In this document: in pieces, positions 1 through 5,630 of the stretch
How positions within the stretch are numbered: the stretch's first letter is position 1
Layout: each line of letters opens with the position of its first letter
Source of the DNA: Bacteroidota bacterium
GTDB taxonomy: Bacteria > Bacteroidota > Bacteroidia > Flavobacteriales > Weeksellaceae
Direction: 5' to 3'
DNA length: 11,846 nucleotides
Assembly: GCA_023388015.1 (NCBI GenBank)
Contig: JAEWHB010000153.1
Coordinates: 1-11,846, forward strand
Program-made: the position numbers and the translations under genes
Notes under the pieces: generated by a model
What the model saw: the letters and a program-made list of their open reading frames with translations, nothing else
Told to the model about the DNA's origin: nothing
Databases searched by the model: none

Positions 1-406
1 AAGAAGCTTTGGACTCTTTCACCCGAGGTGGACTAACTTTCATGGAAGGAACTTCCGTAAGTCCGGCTTTCTGAAATTCGTTTACCCCTTTTTCGTATTC
101 AGTGCTGGAAAGCGAACTCTGATGAACGATGTCATAAGAAACCGTATTGATCACGCATTCGCGAACTTCCTCTATATTTTCGAGTGTATGTTTGGTGGTA
201 GTATTCCGAACCCTTCTCGAAGGTGAAAAAACCAAAATAGGAGGATTGGAACTGAAAACATTGTAAAAACTAAAAGGACTCAAATTCACATTTCCCTGAT
301 TGTCAACGGTACTCACGAGCGCAATCGGTCGTGGTGCAACTGCATTTTGCAAATATTGAATGGACTCCGCCGGCGTAACCTGCGAAGTGTCGATGGTTTT
401 GATCAT
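1..406 (-). CDS. Flavin reductase-like domain protein, N-terminal part (runs off left edge)
   Basis: This is the first 135 codons of a gene continuing beyond the left edge. The N-terminus begins MIKTIDTSQVTPAESIQYLQ, followed by NAVAPRPIALVSTVD, NLSPFSFYNVFSSNPPILVF and SPSRRVRNTTTKHTLENI. This is the pattern of the FMN-binding flavin reductase-like family (split-barrel fold); the RPIALVST and SPFSF segments are its usual flavin-contacting strands. Bacteroidota homologues are typically near 290 residues, so about half is present. Such proteins bind FMN and often reduce it with NAD(P)H, but the substrate cannot be told from sequence. The ATG at 404-406 is the only sensible start, and a perfect TATCTTTG -7 element lies just upstream at 426-433, giving a very short leader. 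The family is clear; the exact reaction is not. Confidence 0.82.
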   Translation of the reverse strand, partial: MIKTIDTSQVTPAESIQYLQNAVAPRPIALVSTVDNQGNVNLSPFSFYNVFSSNPPILVFSPSRRVRNTTTKHTLENIEEVRECVINTVSYDIVHQSSLSSTEYEKGVNEFQKAGLTEVPSMKVSPPRVKESKAS

Positions 407-425
407 GTTTATTTTTTTTGAATTT

Positions 426-433
426 CAAAGATA
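426..433 (-). promoter_or_regulatory. -7 promoter element (TATCTTTG) of the flavin reductase-like gene
   Basis: On the minus strand the sequence reads TATCTTTG, a full match to the Bacteroidota -7 consensus TAnnTTTG, ending 19 bases before the ATG. No convincing TTTG -33 box was found at the usual spacing, so the call rests on the -7 element and its position alone. Confidence 0.45.
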
Positions 434-466
434 AGAATATGCTTTGAAATGGATGCGGTTTTGAAT

Positions 467-557
467 CGGGCAAGGGATAGTAGTGGAAATCCTTTTTTGA
501 TCGTTGACTGAGGCTCTCGAAGGCGAGGATTCAAAAAAGATTGAAACGGATAGCCCG
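467..557 (+). ncRNA. Structured intergenic RNA/repeat, possibly of the Flavo-1 type
   Basis: The segment folds on itself. CGGGC (467-471) pairs with GCCCG (553-557) as the closing stem. AATCCTTTTTTGA pairs with TTCAAAAAAGATT apart from one bulged base. CTCG-AAGG-CGAG forms a tight terminal hairpin near 516-527. Between the stems lie unpaired GGGATAGTAGTGG and ACGGATAG. From memory, the combination GGATAGTAG..GGAAATCC....GGATAGCCCG recurs in spacers of many flavobacterial genomes. It may correspond to the Rfam Flavo-1 RNA, but I cannot verify that identity here. Strand was chosen from the GGATAG motif orientation. Function is unknown; a terminator-like or repeat role is also possible. Confidence 0.45.
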
Positions 558-558
558 G

Positions 559-611
559 TGCCGTTGCGCGATAAAGTGTAATGAAATCGCAATAGAGAAA
601 TCGCAACGGCA
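559..611. repeat. Inverted repeat (10-bp stem) containing a direct repeat
   Basis: TGCCGTTGCG at 559-568 is perfectly complementary to CGCAACGGCA at 602-611, leaving a 33-base loop. The loop and right arm also carry GAAATCGCAA twice, at 583-592 and 597-606. The element starts one base after the structured element at 467-557, so the two may form a single larger unit. No T-run follows, so it is not an obvious intrinsic terminator. Confidence 0.6.
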
Positions 612-701
612 TGCCCCAAAACTTTTAACATGAAATTATAATTACTTAACATTTAATGGTTTGATGCTTGTAAATAATTAATCAAATCAAAAATTAAAAT
701 T

Positions 702-893
702 ATGAACAGGTTAGAATTAGAAGGAAAATGGAACCAAGTGAAGGGCGCCTTCAAGCAGAAATATGGAGAATGGTTTAACGACGATGAAGTTTTTGCTGAC
801 GGTAAACTTGACGAAGTAATCGGGAAAGTTCAGGAAAAAACCGGCCGTACCCGTGAGCAAATCGAACAGGAAATCAATGATTGGGAAATCTAA
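702..893 (+). CDS. CsbD-like stress-response protein
   Basis: This is a 63-residue, highly charged protein without signal peptide or membrane segment. The N-terminus MNRLELEGKWNQVKGAFKQK and the following KYGEWFNDD and DEVIGKVQEKTGRTREQIEQ are the recognisable pattern of the CsbD family, which in other bacteria is induced by general stress; the biochemical role is unknown. Length fits the family (about 60-70 residues). The start ATG follows an A-rich leader (AAATTAAAATT), usual for this phylum, with no Shine-Dalgarno. It is a single-gene unit closed by the terminator at 918-950. Identity to the family is fairly sure; function is inherited from the family name only. Confidence 0.88.
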   Translation: MNRLELEGKWNQVKGAFKQKYGEWFNDDEVFADGKLDEVIGKVQEKTGRTREQIEQEINDWEI

Positions 894-917
894 TTCCATT
901 CTGATTATCATGTTCAG

Positions 918-950
918 ATTCCCTTTTCAGTTTTGGAAAGGGAATTTTTT
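918..950 (+). terminator. Intrinsic terminator of the CsbD gene
   Basis: ATTCCCTTT (918-926) pairs perfectly with AAAGGGAAT (937-945) over a 10-base loop, followed by a run of T to 950. It lies 24 bases after the CsbD stop codon. The end of its T-run also supplies the TTTG -33 box of the next gene's promoter. Confidence 0.8.
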
Positions 951-980
951 GTGCCTTGAATTCTGAATTCTTTAATTTTG
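948..980 (+). promoter_or_regulatory. Bacteroidota-type promoter of aat
   Basis: TTTG at 948-951 and TAATTTTG at 973-980 match the phylum's -33 (TTTG) and -7 (TAnnTTTG) boxes with a 21-base spacer. Transcription would begin around 985-988, only a few bases before the ATG at 995. The -33 box is formed from the T-run of the upstream terminator. Confidence 0.65.
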
Positions 981-994
981 TGCAAAATCCATTC

Positions 995-1627
995 ATGAAA
1001 CGACTTGACGAACGAATTGCCTTTCCGGATTATGCTGAAACCGATCGGTTTGGCATCATTGCTTATGGTGGTGATTTGAGTCAGGAACGACTGAAATTGG
1101 CCTATCAGAAAGGGATTTTCCCTTGGTTCAATGAAAACGAACCGATTTTATGGTGGTTTCCCGATCCACGTTTTGTTTTATTTCCAAACGAATTGAAGGT
1201 TTCTAAATCCATGCAAAAAGTTTTGCGAGAGAAGCATTTTCAATTTACAGAAAATCAGGCGTTCGAACAAGTCATTGAAAATTGTCGCCGAATTCATCGG
1301 CCCGGGCAAGAAGGAAGCTGGATTACCGATGAAATGATGCAAGCTTACATCGGGCTTCATCGCTCCGGTCTGGCCAAAAGTGTGGAAGTCTGGCAAAATG
1401 AGGAATTGGTTGGCGGATTTTATGGGATGGATCAGGGCGATGTTTTTTGTGGCGAAAGTATGTTTGCCAAAGTTTCCAATGCTTCCAAAGCGGGATTCAT
1501 TCATTTCGTTCAAAAGTATTCGTCAAAATACCAACTCATCGATTGTCAGGTTTATACCGATCATTTGTCAAGTCTCGGCGCAAGGGAAATTCCTGCAGAG
1601 GAGTTTTTAAACTACCTCAATCCCTGA
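995..1627 (+). CDS. aat: Leucyl/phenylalanyl-tRNA--protein transferase
   Basis: This cytoplasmic enzyme transfers Leu or Phe from aminoacyl-tRNA to proteins with basic N-termini, marking them for ClpS/ClpAP degradation (N-end rule). The protein is 210 residues, normal for the family. Diagnostic segments in order are YGGDLS (24-29), KGIFPWF (39-45), LWWFPDPRFVLFP (52-64), GSWITDEM, VGGFYGMDQGDVFCGESMF and IDCQVYTDHLSSLGAREI. An upstream TTG at 956 in the same frame would add 13 residues, but that stretch overlaps the promoter boxes at 948-980 and adds no family-like sequence, so the ATG at 995 is preferred. It is the last plus-strand gene; its TGA touches the end of a possible small minus-strand gene. 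Confidence 0.95.
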   Translation: MKRLDERIAFPDYAETDRFGIIAYGGDLSQERLKLAYQKGIFPWFNENEPILWWFPDPRFVLFPNELKVSKSMQKVLREKHFQFTENQAFEQVIENCRRIHRPGQEGSWITDEMMQAYIGLHRSGLAKSVEVWQNEELVGGFYGMDQGDVFCGESMFAKVSNASKAGFIHFVQKYSSKYQLIDCQVYTDHLSSLGAREIPAEEFLNYLNP

Positions 1628-1723
1628 TTATTTCCGGTATTTTACCAGCATACAATAGAGTTCGTAGAGGATGATAAACGGAAAAGCGAGGATGATCAAA
1701 GCTTCGTTGGCTATTTTTTTCAT
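1628..1723 (-). CDS. Possible 31-residue single-pass membrane peptide
   Basis: This is a 31-codon frame, ATG to TAA, beginning MKKIANEALI, with a hydrophobic core LIILAFPFIIL, then YELYCML and a basic tail VKYRK. It has the layout of a small single-helix membrane protein: a short charged start, about 20 mostly hydrophobic residues and positive residues at the C-terminus. It lies 11 bases beyond the tRNA-Gln terminator and ends immediately next to the aat stop codon, filling the space exactly. The leader is T/A-rich with no visible Shine-Dalgarno, and I find no promoter of its own. I do not recognise the protein. A chance frame in AT-rich DNA is possible. Confidence 0.4.
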   Translation of the reverse strand: MKKIANEALIILAFPFIILYELYCMLVKYRK

Positions 1724-1734
1724 TGGGTAAAAAT

Positions 1735-1765
1735 AAAAAAAGCAATTCATTTCTGAATTGCTTTT
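1735..1765 (-). terminator. Intrinsic terminator after tRNA-Gln
   Basis: AAAGCAATTCA (1739-1749) pairs perfectly with TGAATTGCTTT (1754-1764) across a 4-base loop. On the minus strand the hairpin begins 8 bases past the tRNA and ends in a run of seven T. The symmetry means it could also stop plus-strand transcripts arriving from aat. Confidence 0.8.
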
Positions 1766-1772
1766 GAAAACT

Positions 1773-1846
1773 TGGTAGACCCACAGGGATTCGAACCCCG
1801 ACAAACGGTACCAAAAACCGGTGTGCTACCGTTACACCATGGGTCT
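1773..1846 (-). tRNA. tRNA-Gln (anticodon UUG)
   Basis: The 74-base minus-strand sequence folds as a tRNA. The acceptor stem AGACCCA/TGGGTCT is perfect. The D arm is GTGT with loop AACGGTA and GCAC. The anticodon loop TTTTGGT gives anticodon TTG. The T arm is CGGGG-TTCGAAT-CCCTG. The discriminator is A and CCA is encoded. The anticodon stem (CCGGT/ACCGT) has one odd feature, a C-U mismatch at the top pair (27-43). UUG reads CAA and, by wobble, CAG. It has its own promoter (1864-1894) and terminator (1735-1765), so it is expressed independently of guaA. Confidence 0.95.
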
Positions 1847-1863
1847 GCCTTAAATTGCGAGTG

Positions 1864-1894
1864 CAAATATAGTTGAAATATTCATTCTTCCAAA
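1864..1894 (-). promoter_or_regulatory. Promoter of tRNA-Gln (TTTG-N19-TATATTTG)
   Basis: On the minus strand TTTG (1891-1894) and TATATTTG (1864-1871) are separated by exactly 19 bases, a textbook Bacteroidota -33/-7 pair. The -7 box ends 17 bases before the mature tRNA 5' end. The TTTG lies at the end of a six-T run 20 bases past the guaA stop codon; an AT-only hairpin there could be a weak guaA terminator. Confidence 0.75.
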
Positions 1895-1913
1895 AAAGAA
1901 TTTCAATTTTTTC

Positions 1914-3446
1914 TTATTCCCATTCAATTGTGGCAGGCGGTTTCGAAGAAATATCATAAGCCACACGGTTTATCCCTCTGACTTCGTTGATGATACGATT
2001 GGAAACAATTTCCAGAAATTCGTAAGGTAATTTTGACCAGGTCGCCGTCATAAAATCAATCGTATTGGCCGAACGTACCACAGCGGTGTATTCGTAAGTT
2101 CTTTCATCGCCCATCACACCTACCGATTTCACCGGCAAAAGCACTACGAAAGCTTGACTTACCTCGTCATATAAATTATGTTTGTACAATTCCTGAATGA
2201 AAATATCGTCGGCTTCTTGTAATATTCTAACTTTTTCTTCGTCTACTTCGCCTAGAATTCGAATGCCCAATCCTGGTCCCGGAAAGGGATGGCGATACAC
2301 CAGTTCTCTCGGAATTCCCAGTTCAACGCCTACTTTCCGAACTTCATCTTTGAACAATTCGCGAAGCGGCTCCAAAAGTTTCAATTTCATTTTTTCCGGC
2401 AATCCGCCTACATTGTGATGTGACTTAATGGTCGCCGAAGGACCTTTTACGGATTGGGACTCGATGACATCGGGATAAATCGTTCCTTGTGCCAGGAATT
2501 CGGCATCTTCAAATTTATGGGATTCCGCATCAAAAACTTCGATGAATTCACGTCCGATGGTTTTCCTTTTCTCTTCCGGATCAGAAATCCCTTTGAGTTT
2601 CGACATAAATTGCTCTCTTGCATCGATCATTTTGATATTCATCTGGAAATGCTTTCCGTAATTTTCCATCACTTTTTTGCCTTCGTCCTTGCGCAAAAGT
2701 CCGGTATCCACAAAAATACAATTCAGCTGATCTCCGATTGCTTTATGAATCAGGACCGCCGCAACCGATGAGTCCACACCGCCCGAAAGTCCGAGAATTA
2801 CTTTTTTATCGCCCACGACTTCTTTGATTCTTTGAATTTCCTTCGAAATAAAATCGGTGAGTTGCCAGTTTTTCTCACACTGACAAATAGTAAACACGAA
2901 ATTCTCAATCATTTTACTTCCGAATTCGGTATGAGAAACTTCCGGATGGAACTGAACGGCGTAAATTTTCTTTTCTTCGTTCACAATCGAAGCTATGTCC
3001 ACATTGGATTTCCCGGCGATTTTAAATCCTTGCGGAATTTCCGAAACTTCATCAAAATGACTCATCCAGACTGTGGAAGTTTGGGGCACATTTTGGAATA
3101 ATTCACTCGGTTCGATGATGCTGAATTCGGATTTCCCATATTCACCCTTCTCCCCTTTTTTTACTTTTCCACCCAAAAGATGAGCCGTAAGTTGCATTCC
3201 GTAACAAATCCCAAAAACCGGAATATTCTGTTCGTACAAAGCTTTATCGACCAAAGCCGCATCAGCAGCAAAAACCGAAGAAGGTCCACCCGAAAGGATG
3301 ATTCCTTTTGGACTTTTACTTAGGATTTCATCCAAAGAAGCATTGAAAGGCAGAATTTCGGCGTAGACACCAAATTCCCGTATTCTCCTGGCAATTAACT
3401 GATTGTACTGCGAACCGAAGTCCAGAATGATGATTCCGTTTGTCAT
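1914..3446 (-). CDS. guaA: GMP synthase (glutamine-hydrolysing)
   Basis: GuaA makes GMP from XMP, ATP and glutamine in the cytoplasm. The 510-residue protein has the full two-domain layout. The N-terminal class I glutamine amidotransferase shows LDFGSQYNQLIARRIRE (8-24), GGPSSV, nucleophile Cys81 in FGICYGMQ, and His167/Glu169 in QFHPEVSHTE. The ATP-pyrophosphatase domain has its P-loop in GLSGGVDSSVAA (219-230), followed by the dimerisation domain with HPFPGPGLGIRILGE and the conserved tail PPATIEWE. The ATG at 3444-3446 gives the usual start MTNGIIILDFGSQ. A TTG six codons upstream would add residues translated from the -7 promoter box and is rejected. It is a single-gene unit with its own promoter element, downstream of mtgA on the same strand. 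Confidence 0.97.
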   Translation of the reverse strand: MTNGIIILDFGSQYNQLIARRIREFGVYAEILPFNASLDEILSKSPKGIILSGGPSSVFAADAALVDKALYEQNIPVFGICYGMQLTAHLLGGKVKKGEKGEYGKSEFSIIEPSELFQNVPQTSTVWMSHFDEVSEIPQGFKIAGKSNVDIASIVNEEKKIYAVQFHPEVSHTEFGSKMIENFVFTICQCEKNWQLTDFISKEIQRIKEVVGDKKVILGLSGGVDSSVAAVLIHKAIGDQLNCIFVDTGLLRKDEGKKVMENYGKHFQMNIKMIDAREQFMSKLKGISDPEEKRKTIGREFIEVFDAESHKFEDAEFLAQGTIYPDVIESQSVKGPSATIKSHHNVGGLPEKMKLKLLEPLRELFKDEVRKVGVELGIPRELVYRHPFPGPGLGIRILGEVDEEKVRILQEADDIFIQELYKHNLYDEVSQAFVVLLPVKSVGVMGDERTYEYTAVVRSANTIDFMTATWSKLPYEFLEIVSNRIINEVRGINRVAYDISSKPPATIEWE

Positions 3447-3461
3447 TGTGCGAAGTTTGCG

Positions 3462-3469
3462 CAAAAATA
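3462..3469 (-). promoter_or_regulatory. -7 promoter element (TATTTTTG) of guaA
   Basis: The minus-strand TATTTTTG matches TAnnTTTG and ends 15 bases before the guaA ATG. No TTTG was found at the standard -33 distance. A short leader of about 10 bases would result, leaving no room for a purine riboswitch. Confidence 0.5.
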
Positions 3470-3521
3470 AGGTTTTCTGAGTAGAATTCCCGTTGAAATT
3501 TAAGTTAATGGAACCGGGTTT

Positions 3522-3568
3522 AACTTTGACAAAGTTTTATGCAGTACGATGAGAACTTTGTCAAAGTT
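3522..3568. repeat. Paired palindromes AACTTTGACAAAGTT / AACTTTGTCAAAGTT
   Basis: AACTTTGACAAAGTT at 3522-3536 and AACTTTGTCAAAGTT at 3554-3568 are exact reverse complements of each other. Each is also a palindrome around its central base. The spacer is 17 bases. The unit can fold as two small hairpins or one long 15-bp hairpin. It resembles REP-like extragenic palindromes and lies between the 3' end of mtgA and the guaA promoter. Confidence 0.75.
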
Positions 3569-3573
3569 TACAA

Positions 3574-3593
3574 GACAAAGCCCTGTCAGGGCT
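3574..3593 (-). terminator. Possible weak terminator after mtgA (AGCCCTGACAGGGCT)
   Basis: AGCCCTGTCAGGGCT at 3579-3593 is a 15-base palindrome around its middle base, starting 7 bases after the mtgA stop codon. On the minus strand it is followed by TTGTCTT, a broken T-run. It could serve as a terminator for the cytochrome-S23-purD-mtgA unit or be part of the neighbouring palindromic repeat. Confidence 0.4.
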
Positions 3594-3600
3594 AAATTAC

Positions 3601-4284
3601 TTATTCCAACAACTTCTTAATCTCCCAATCGCCTTGCAAATTTCGCATTTGCCGCTCGACCCATGCAGCTCTTTTGCTTACATAACTACTCGGTGGATTG
3701 ACCCTATATTTTTTCGGATTCGGTAAATTGACAATAATACGTGCGGCTTCATTTCGAGTGAGTTGAGAAGCCGGCTTTTTGAAATAGCGTTGCGAAGCGG
3801 CCTCAATCCCAAAAGTACCGATTCCGGTTTCTGAAACATTCAGGTACATTTCCAGAATTCGTTCTTTGCCCCAGATCATTTCAATCATAAAAGTAAAATA
3901 GGCCTCAAGGCCTTTTCGGAACCAGGATCTTTTCTGCCAGAGAAATACATTTTTGGCGACTTGTTGGGAAATTGTACTGGCGCCGCGCAATTTTTTGCCC
4001 TCATTTTTATCGTTGAAATCCAGCGCTTTTTCGATTTGTTTTTTATCAAATCCGTTATGCGAAGTAAACAATTGGTCTTCTGAAGCAATCGCAGCGAGTT
4101 TGGCGGATTTAGGCATTTCATCCCAGGAAATATAATCGCGATGTAAACCATGGCCTTCTATCAAACTATTGATTTGTGTCACCGTAATCGGCGGATTGAT
4201 CCATTTCAGGGCAATGATGTACACCAACTGCGCAATGAACAGGATGATAAAGGTTCGTTTAAGGATTTTCCAGAGTTTTCTCAT
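3601..4284 (-). CDS. mtgA: Monofunctional biosynthetic peptidoglycan transglycosylase
   Basis: This membrane-anchored GT51 glycosyltransferase polymerises lipid II into peptidoglycan glycan strands on the outer face of the inner membrane. The protein is 227 residues, normal for MtgA. A basic start (MRKLWKILKR) is followed by one membrane anchor at about 11-28 (TFIILFIAQLVYIIALKW). The catalytic domain shows ASEDQLFTSHNGFD with the key Glu69, RGASTISQQVAKN (100-112), KRSWFRKGLEAYFTFMIE with Glu127, and KERILEMYLNVSETG. No transpeptidase domain follows, which separates it from bifunctional class A PBPs. It starts 34 bases after purD, a gap holding a heptamer array, and is probably co-transcribed with purD without a functional link. 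Confidence 0.95.
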   Translation of the reverse strand: MRKLWKILKRTFIILFIAQLVYIIALKWINPPITVTQINSLIEGHGLHRDYISWDEMPKSAKLAAIASEDQLFTSHNGFDKKQIEKALDFNDKNEGKKLRGASTISQQVAKNVFLWQKRSWFRKGLEAYFTFMIEMIWGKERILEMYLNVSETGIGTFGIEAASQRYFKKPASQLTRNEAARIIVNLPNPKKYRVNPPSSYVSKRAAWVERQMRNLQGDWEIKKLLE

Positions 4285-4294
4285 AATTCTATAC

Positions 4295-4315
4295 GAGGTT
4301 CGAGCTTCGAATTTC
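4295..4315. repeat. Heptamer array GAGGTTC, GAGCTTC, GAATTTC
   Basis: Three consecutive 7-base units of the form GAnnTTC fill 4295-4315, followed by a partial fourth (GATTT). They occupy most of the 34-base purD-mtgA spacer. GAGGTTC also occurs in the array at 9380-9386 in the purN-purH spacer. Confidence 0.6.
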
Positions 4316-4318
4316 GAT

Positions 4319-5629
4319 TTAAATTAACCCAATGTCATTCCTATAATATTCATAATCGAAATGAATTCTTTTTACATTTTCATAAGCGATTGTTCTGGCT
4401 TCTTCCATTGTGTCGCCTATTCCGACTACATTTACTACTCGTCCGCCGGAAGTCAAAACCTTGCCGTCCGATAATTGAGCGCCGGCAATGAAATAAGGAG
4501 ATTGCACATTTTCCAGTCCGCGGATTTCAAAACCTTTTTCATAATTCAGCGGATAACCTCCTGAAACCATCACCACGCAACAAGCCTGCTGATTGGAGAA
4601 TTCGAGTTTAAAGTGTTCGCCCCGATTGGATTTTCTGACGATTTCATACAAATCATTTTCTAACAAAGGCAAAGTCGCTTGGGTTTCCGGATCGCCCATT
4701 CGCAGATTGTATTCGAGCAAGTAAACGCCTTTGGAAGTAATCATCAGTCCAAAGAAAATTACGCCTGAAAACAATAAATTCTCTTCCAATAATCCTTTCA
4801 AAGTCGGTTGGAGAATACCGCTTTCGAAAGCATCAAAATGTTCAGGTTGGAACAAAGGATTGGGAGCCAAAACACCCATTCCGCCGGTGTTCAATCCGGT
4901 TTCACCTTCCCCTATTTTTTTATGGTCTTTGGCCGAAACAAAAGGTACAATCTCCTTTCCGTTAAAAAAGGAAAGAATGGAAGCTTCAAATCCCTCCAGA
5001 TATTCTTCAATCACTACTTCGCTTCCCGCTTCGCCAAAGGTTTTATCTTCCATGATTTCTAAAACAGCTTTTTTAGCTTCCTCGAAATTCTGACAGATGA
5101 TCACGCCCTTTCCGGCTGCTAGTCCGCTTGCTTTTACGACTATCGGGAATTCTTGTGATTCCAAATATTCGATTGCCAGCATCGGTCCCTGAAAAGTTTT
5201 ATAAGTTGCTGTTTTCACACCGTATTTTTGCATGAAATCTTTTGCAAAAGCTTTACTTGCTTCCAACTGTGCCGCCTTTTGATCTGGACCGAAAATCTCC
5301 AGTCCGGCTTCTTTGAACAGATCCACAATTCCACGTGACAATTCATCTTCCGGTCCTACAAAAGTCAAATCGATTTTTTCTTCTTTGGCAAAATCCCGGA
5401 TTTCTTCCAGTGATTTCAACGAGATATTTTGTCCGAGCTGAGCTGTTCCGGCATTTCCGGGAATGAAAAAAAGTTCGAGTTCTTGGTTTTTCTTTTTAAA
5501 ATCTTCGGCAAATTTCCATCCGATGGCGTGTTCGCGACCTCCGGAGCCGATGACAAGAATTCGGGTTGGGGGTTGGGAGTTATGGGTTGTAAGTTGAGAG
5601 TTGTGAGTTATGGGTTTCGAGTTGTCCAT
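4319..5629 (-). CDS. purD: Phosphoribosylamine--glycine ligase (GAR synthetase)
   Basis: PurD joins glycine to phosphoribosylamine using ATP, the second step of purine synthesis. The conserved protein starts at residue 23 with RILVIGSGGREHAIGWK (N-domain nucleotide loop). Then come GPEDELSRGI, the ATP-grasp core with FPIVVKASGLAAGKGV (161-176), VIEEYLEGFEASILSF, the TGLNTGGMGVLAPNP loop (244-258), LLEYNLRMGDPETQ (304-317), and the C-domain with VSGGYP and VLTSGGRVVNVVG. Residues 2-22 are not PurD-like; they are the translation of the heptamer array at 5563-5625 (THNSQ repeats). No ATG, GTG or TTG occurs in frame between the array and the conserved start, so the ATG at 5627-5629, one base after the S23 stop codon, must be used. 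The core is about 414 residues, near the usual 420-430. Confidence 0.95.
   Translation of the reverse strand: MDNSKPITHNSQLTTHNSQPPTRILVIGSGGREHAIGWKFAEDFKKKNQELELFFIPGNAGTAQLGQNISLKSLEEIRDFAKEEKIDLTFVGPEDELSRGIVDLFKEAGLEIFGPDQKAAQLEASKAFAKDFMQKYGVKTATYKTFQGPMLAIEYLESQEFPIVVKASGLAAGKGVIICQNFEEAKKAVLEIMEDKTFGEAGSEVVIEEYLEGFEASILSFFNGKEIVPFVSAKDHKKIGEGETGLNTGGMGVLAPNPLFQPEHFDAFESGILQPTLKGLLEENLLFSGVIFFGLMITSKGVYLLEYNLRMGDPETQATLPLLENDLYEIVRKSNRGEHFKLEFSNQQACCVVMVSGGYPLNYEKGFEIRGLENVQSPYFIAGAQLSDGKVLTSGGRVVNVVGIGDTMEEARTIAYENVKRIHFDYEYYRNDIGLI
5563..5625. repeat. Left heptamer array of the S23 element (9 units, GRGTTRT)
   Basis: Nine consecutive 7-base units without a break: GGGTTGG twice, then GAGTTAT, GGGTTGT, AAGTTGA, GAGTTGT, GAGTTAT, GGGTTTC and GAGTTGT. 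The GTT core is kept in every unit and other positions drift. The array is translated on the minus strand as PurD residues 2-22. It is in inverted orientation relative to the array at 6004-6031. Confidence 0.85.
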
Positions 5630-5630
5630 T

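Larger units (their letters stand above)
407..701. other. Gene-free spacer with structured repeat
   Basis: No convincing gene was found in this divergent spacer between the flavin reductase-like gene and the CsbD gene. Two minus-strand reading frames of 67 and 75 codons cross it, but they are translations of the inverted repeats at 467-611 and look spurious. Positions 426-433 hold a promoter element for the left gene, 467-557 and 559-611 hold the structured elements described separately, and 612-701 is AT-rich leader for the CsbD gene with no promoter I can name confidently. Confidence 0.6.

Noticed and set aside
409..652. Two minus-strand reading frames of 67 and 75 codons in the left spacer
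   Set aside because: They run through the inverted repeats at 467-611, overlap each other in different frames and have no family-like content; they are best explained as translations of a structured repeat.
956..994. TTG start giving a 223-residue Aat
   Set aside because: The extension overlaps the promoter boxes at 948-980 and adds nothing resembling the family's N-terminus; ATG at 995 fits both promoter and family length.
3447..3464. TTG start six codons upstream of guaA
   Set aside because: The codon lies in the TATTTTTG -7 element and the conserved protein starts at the ATG at 3446.
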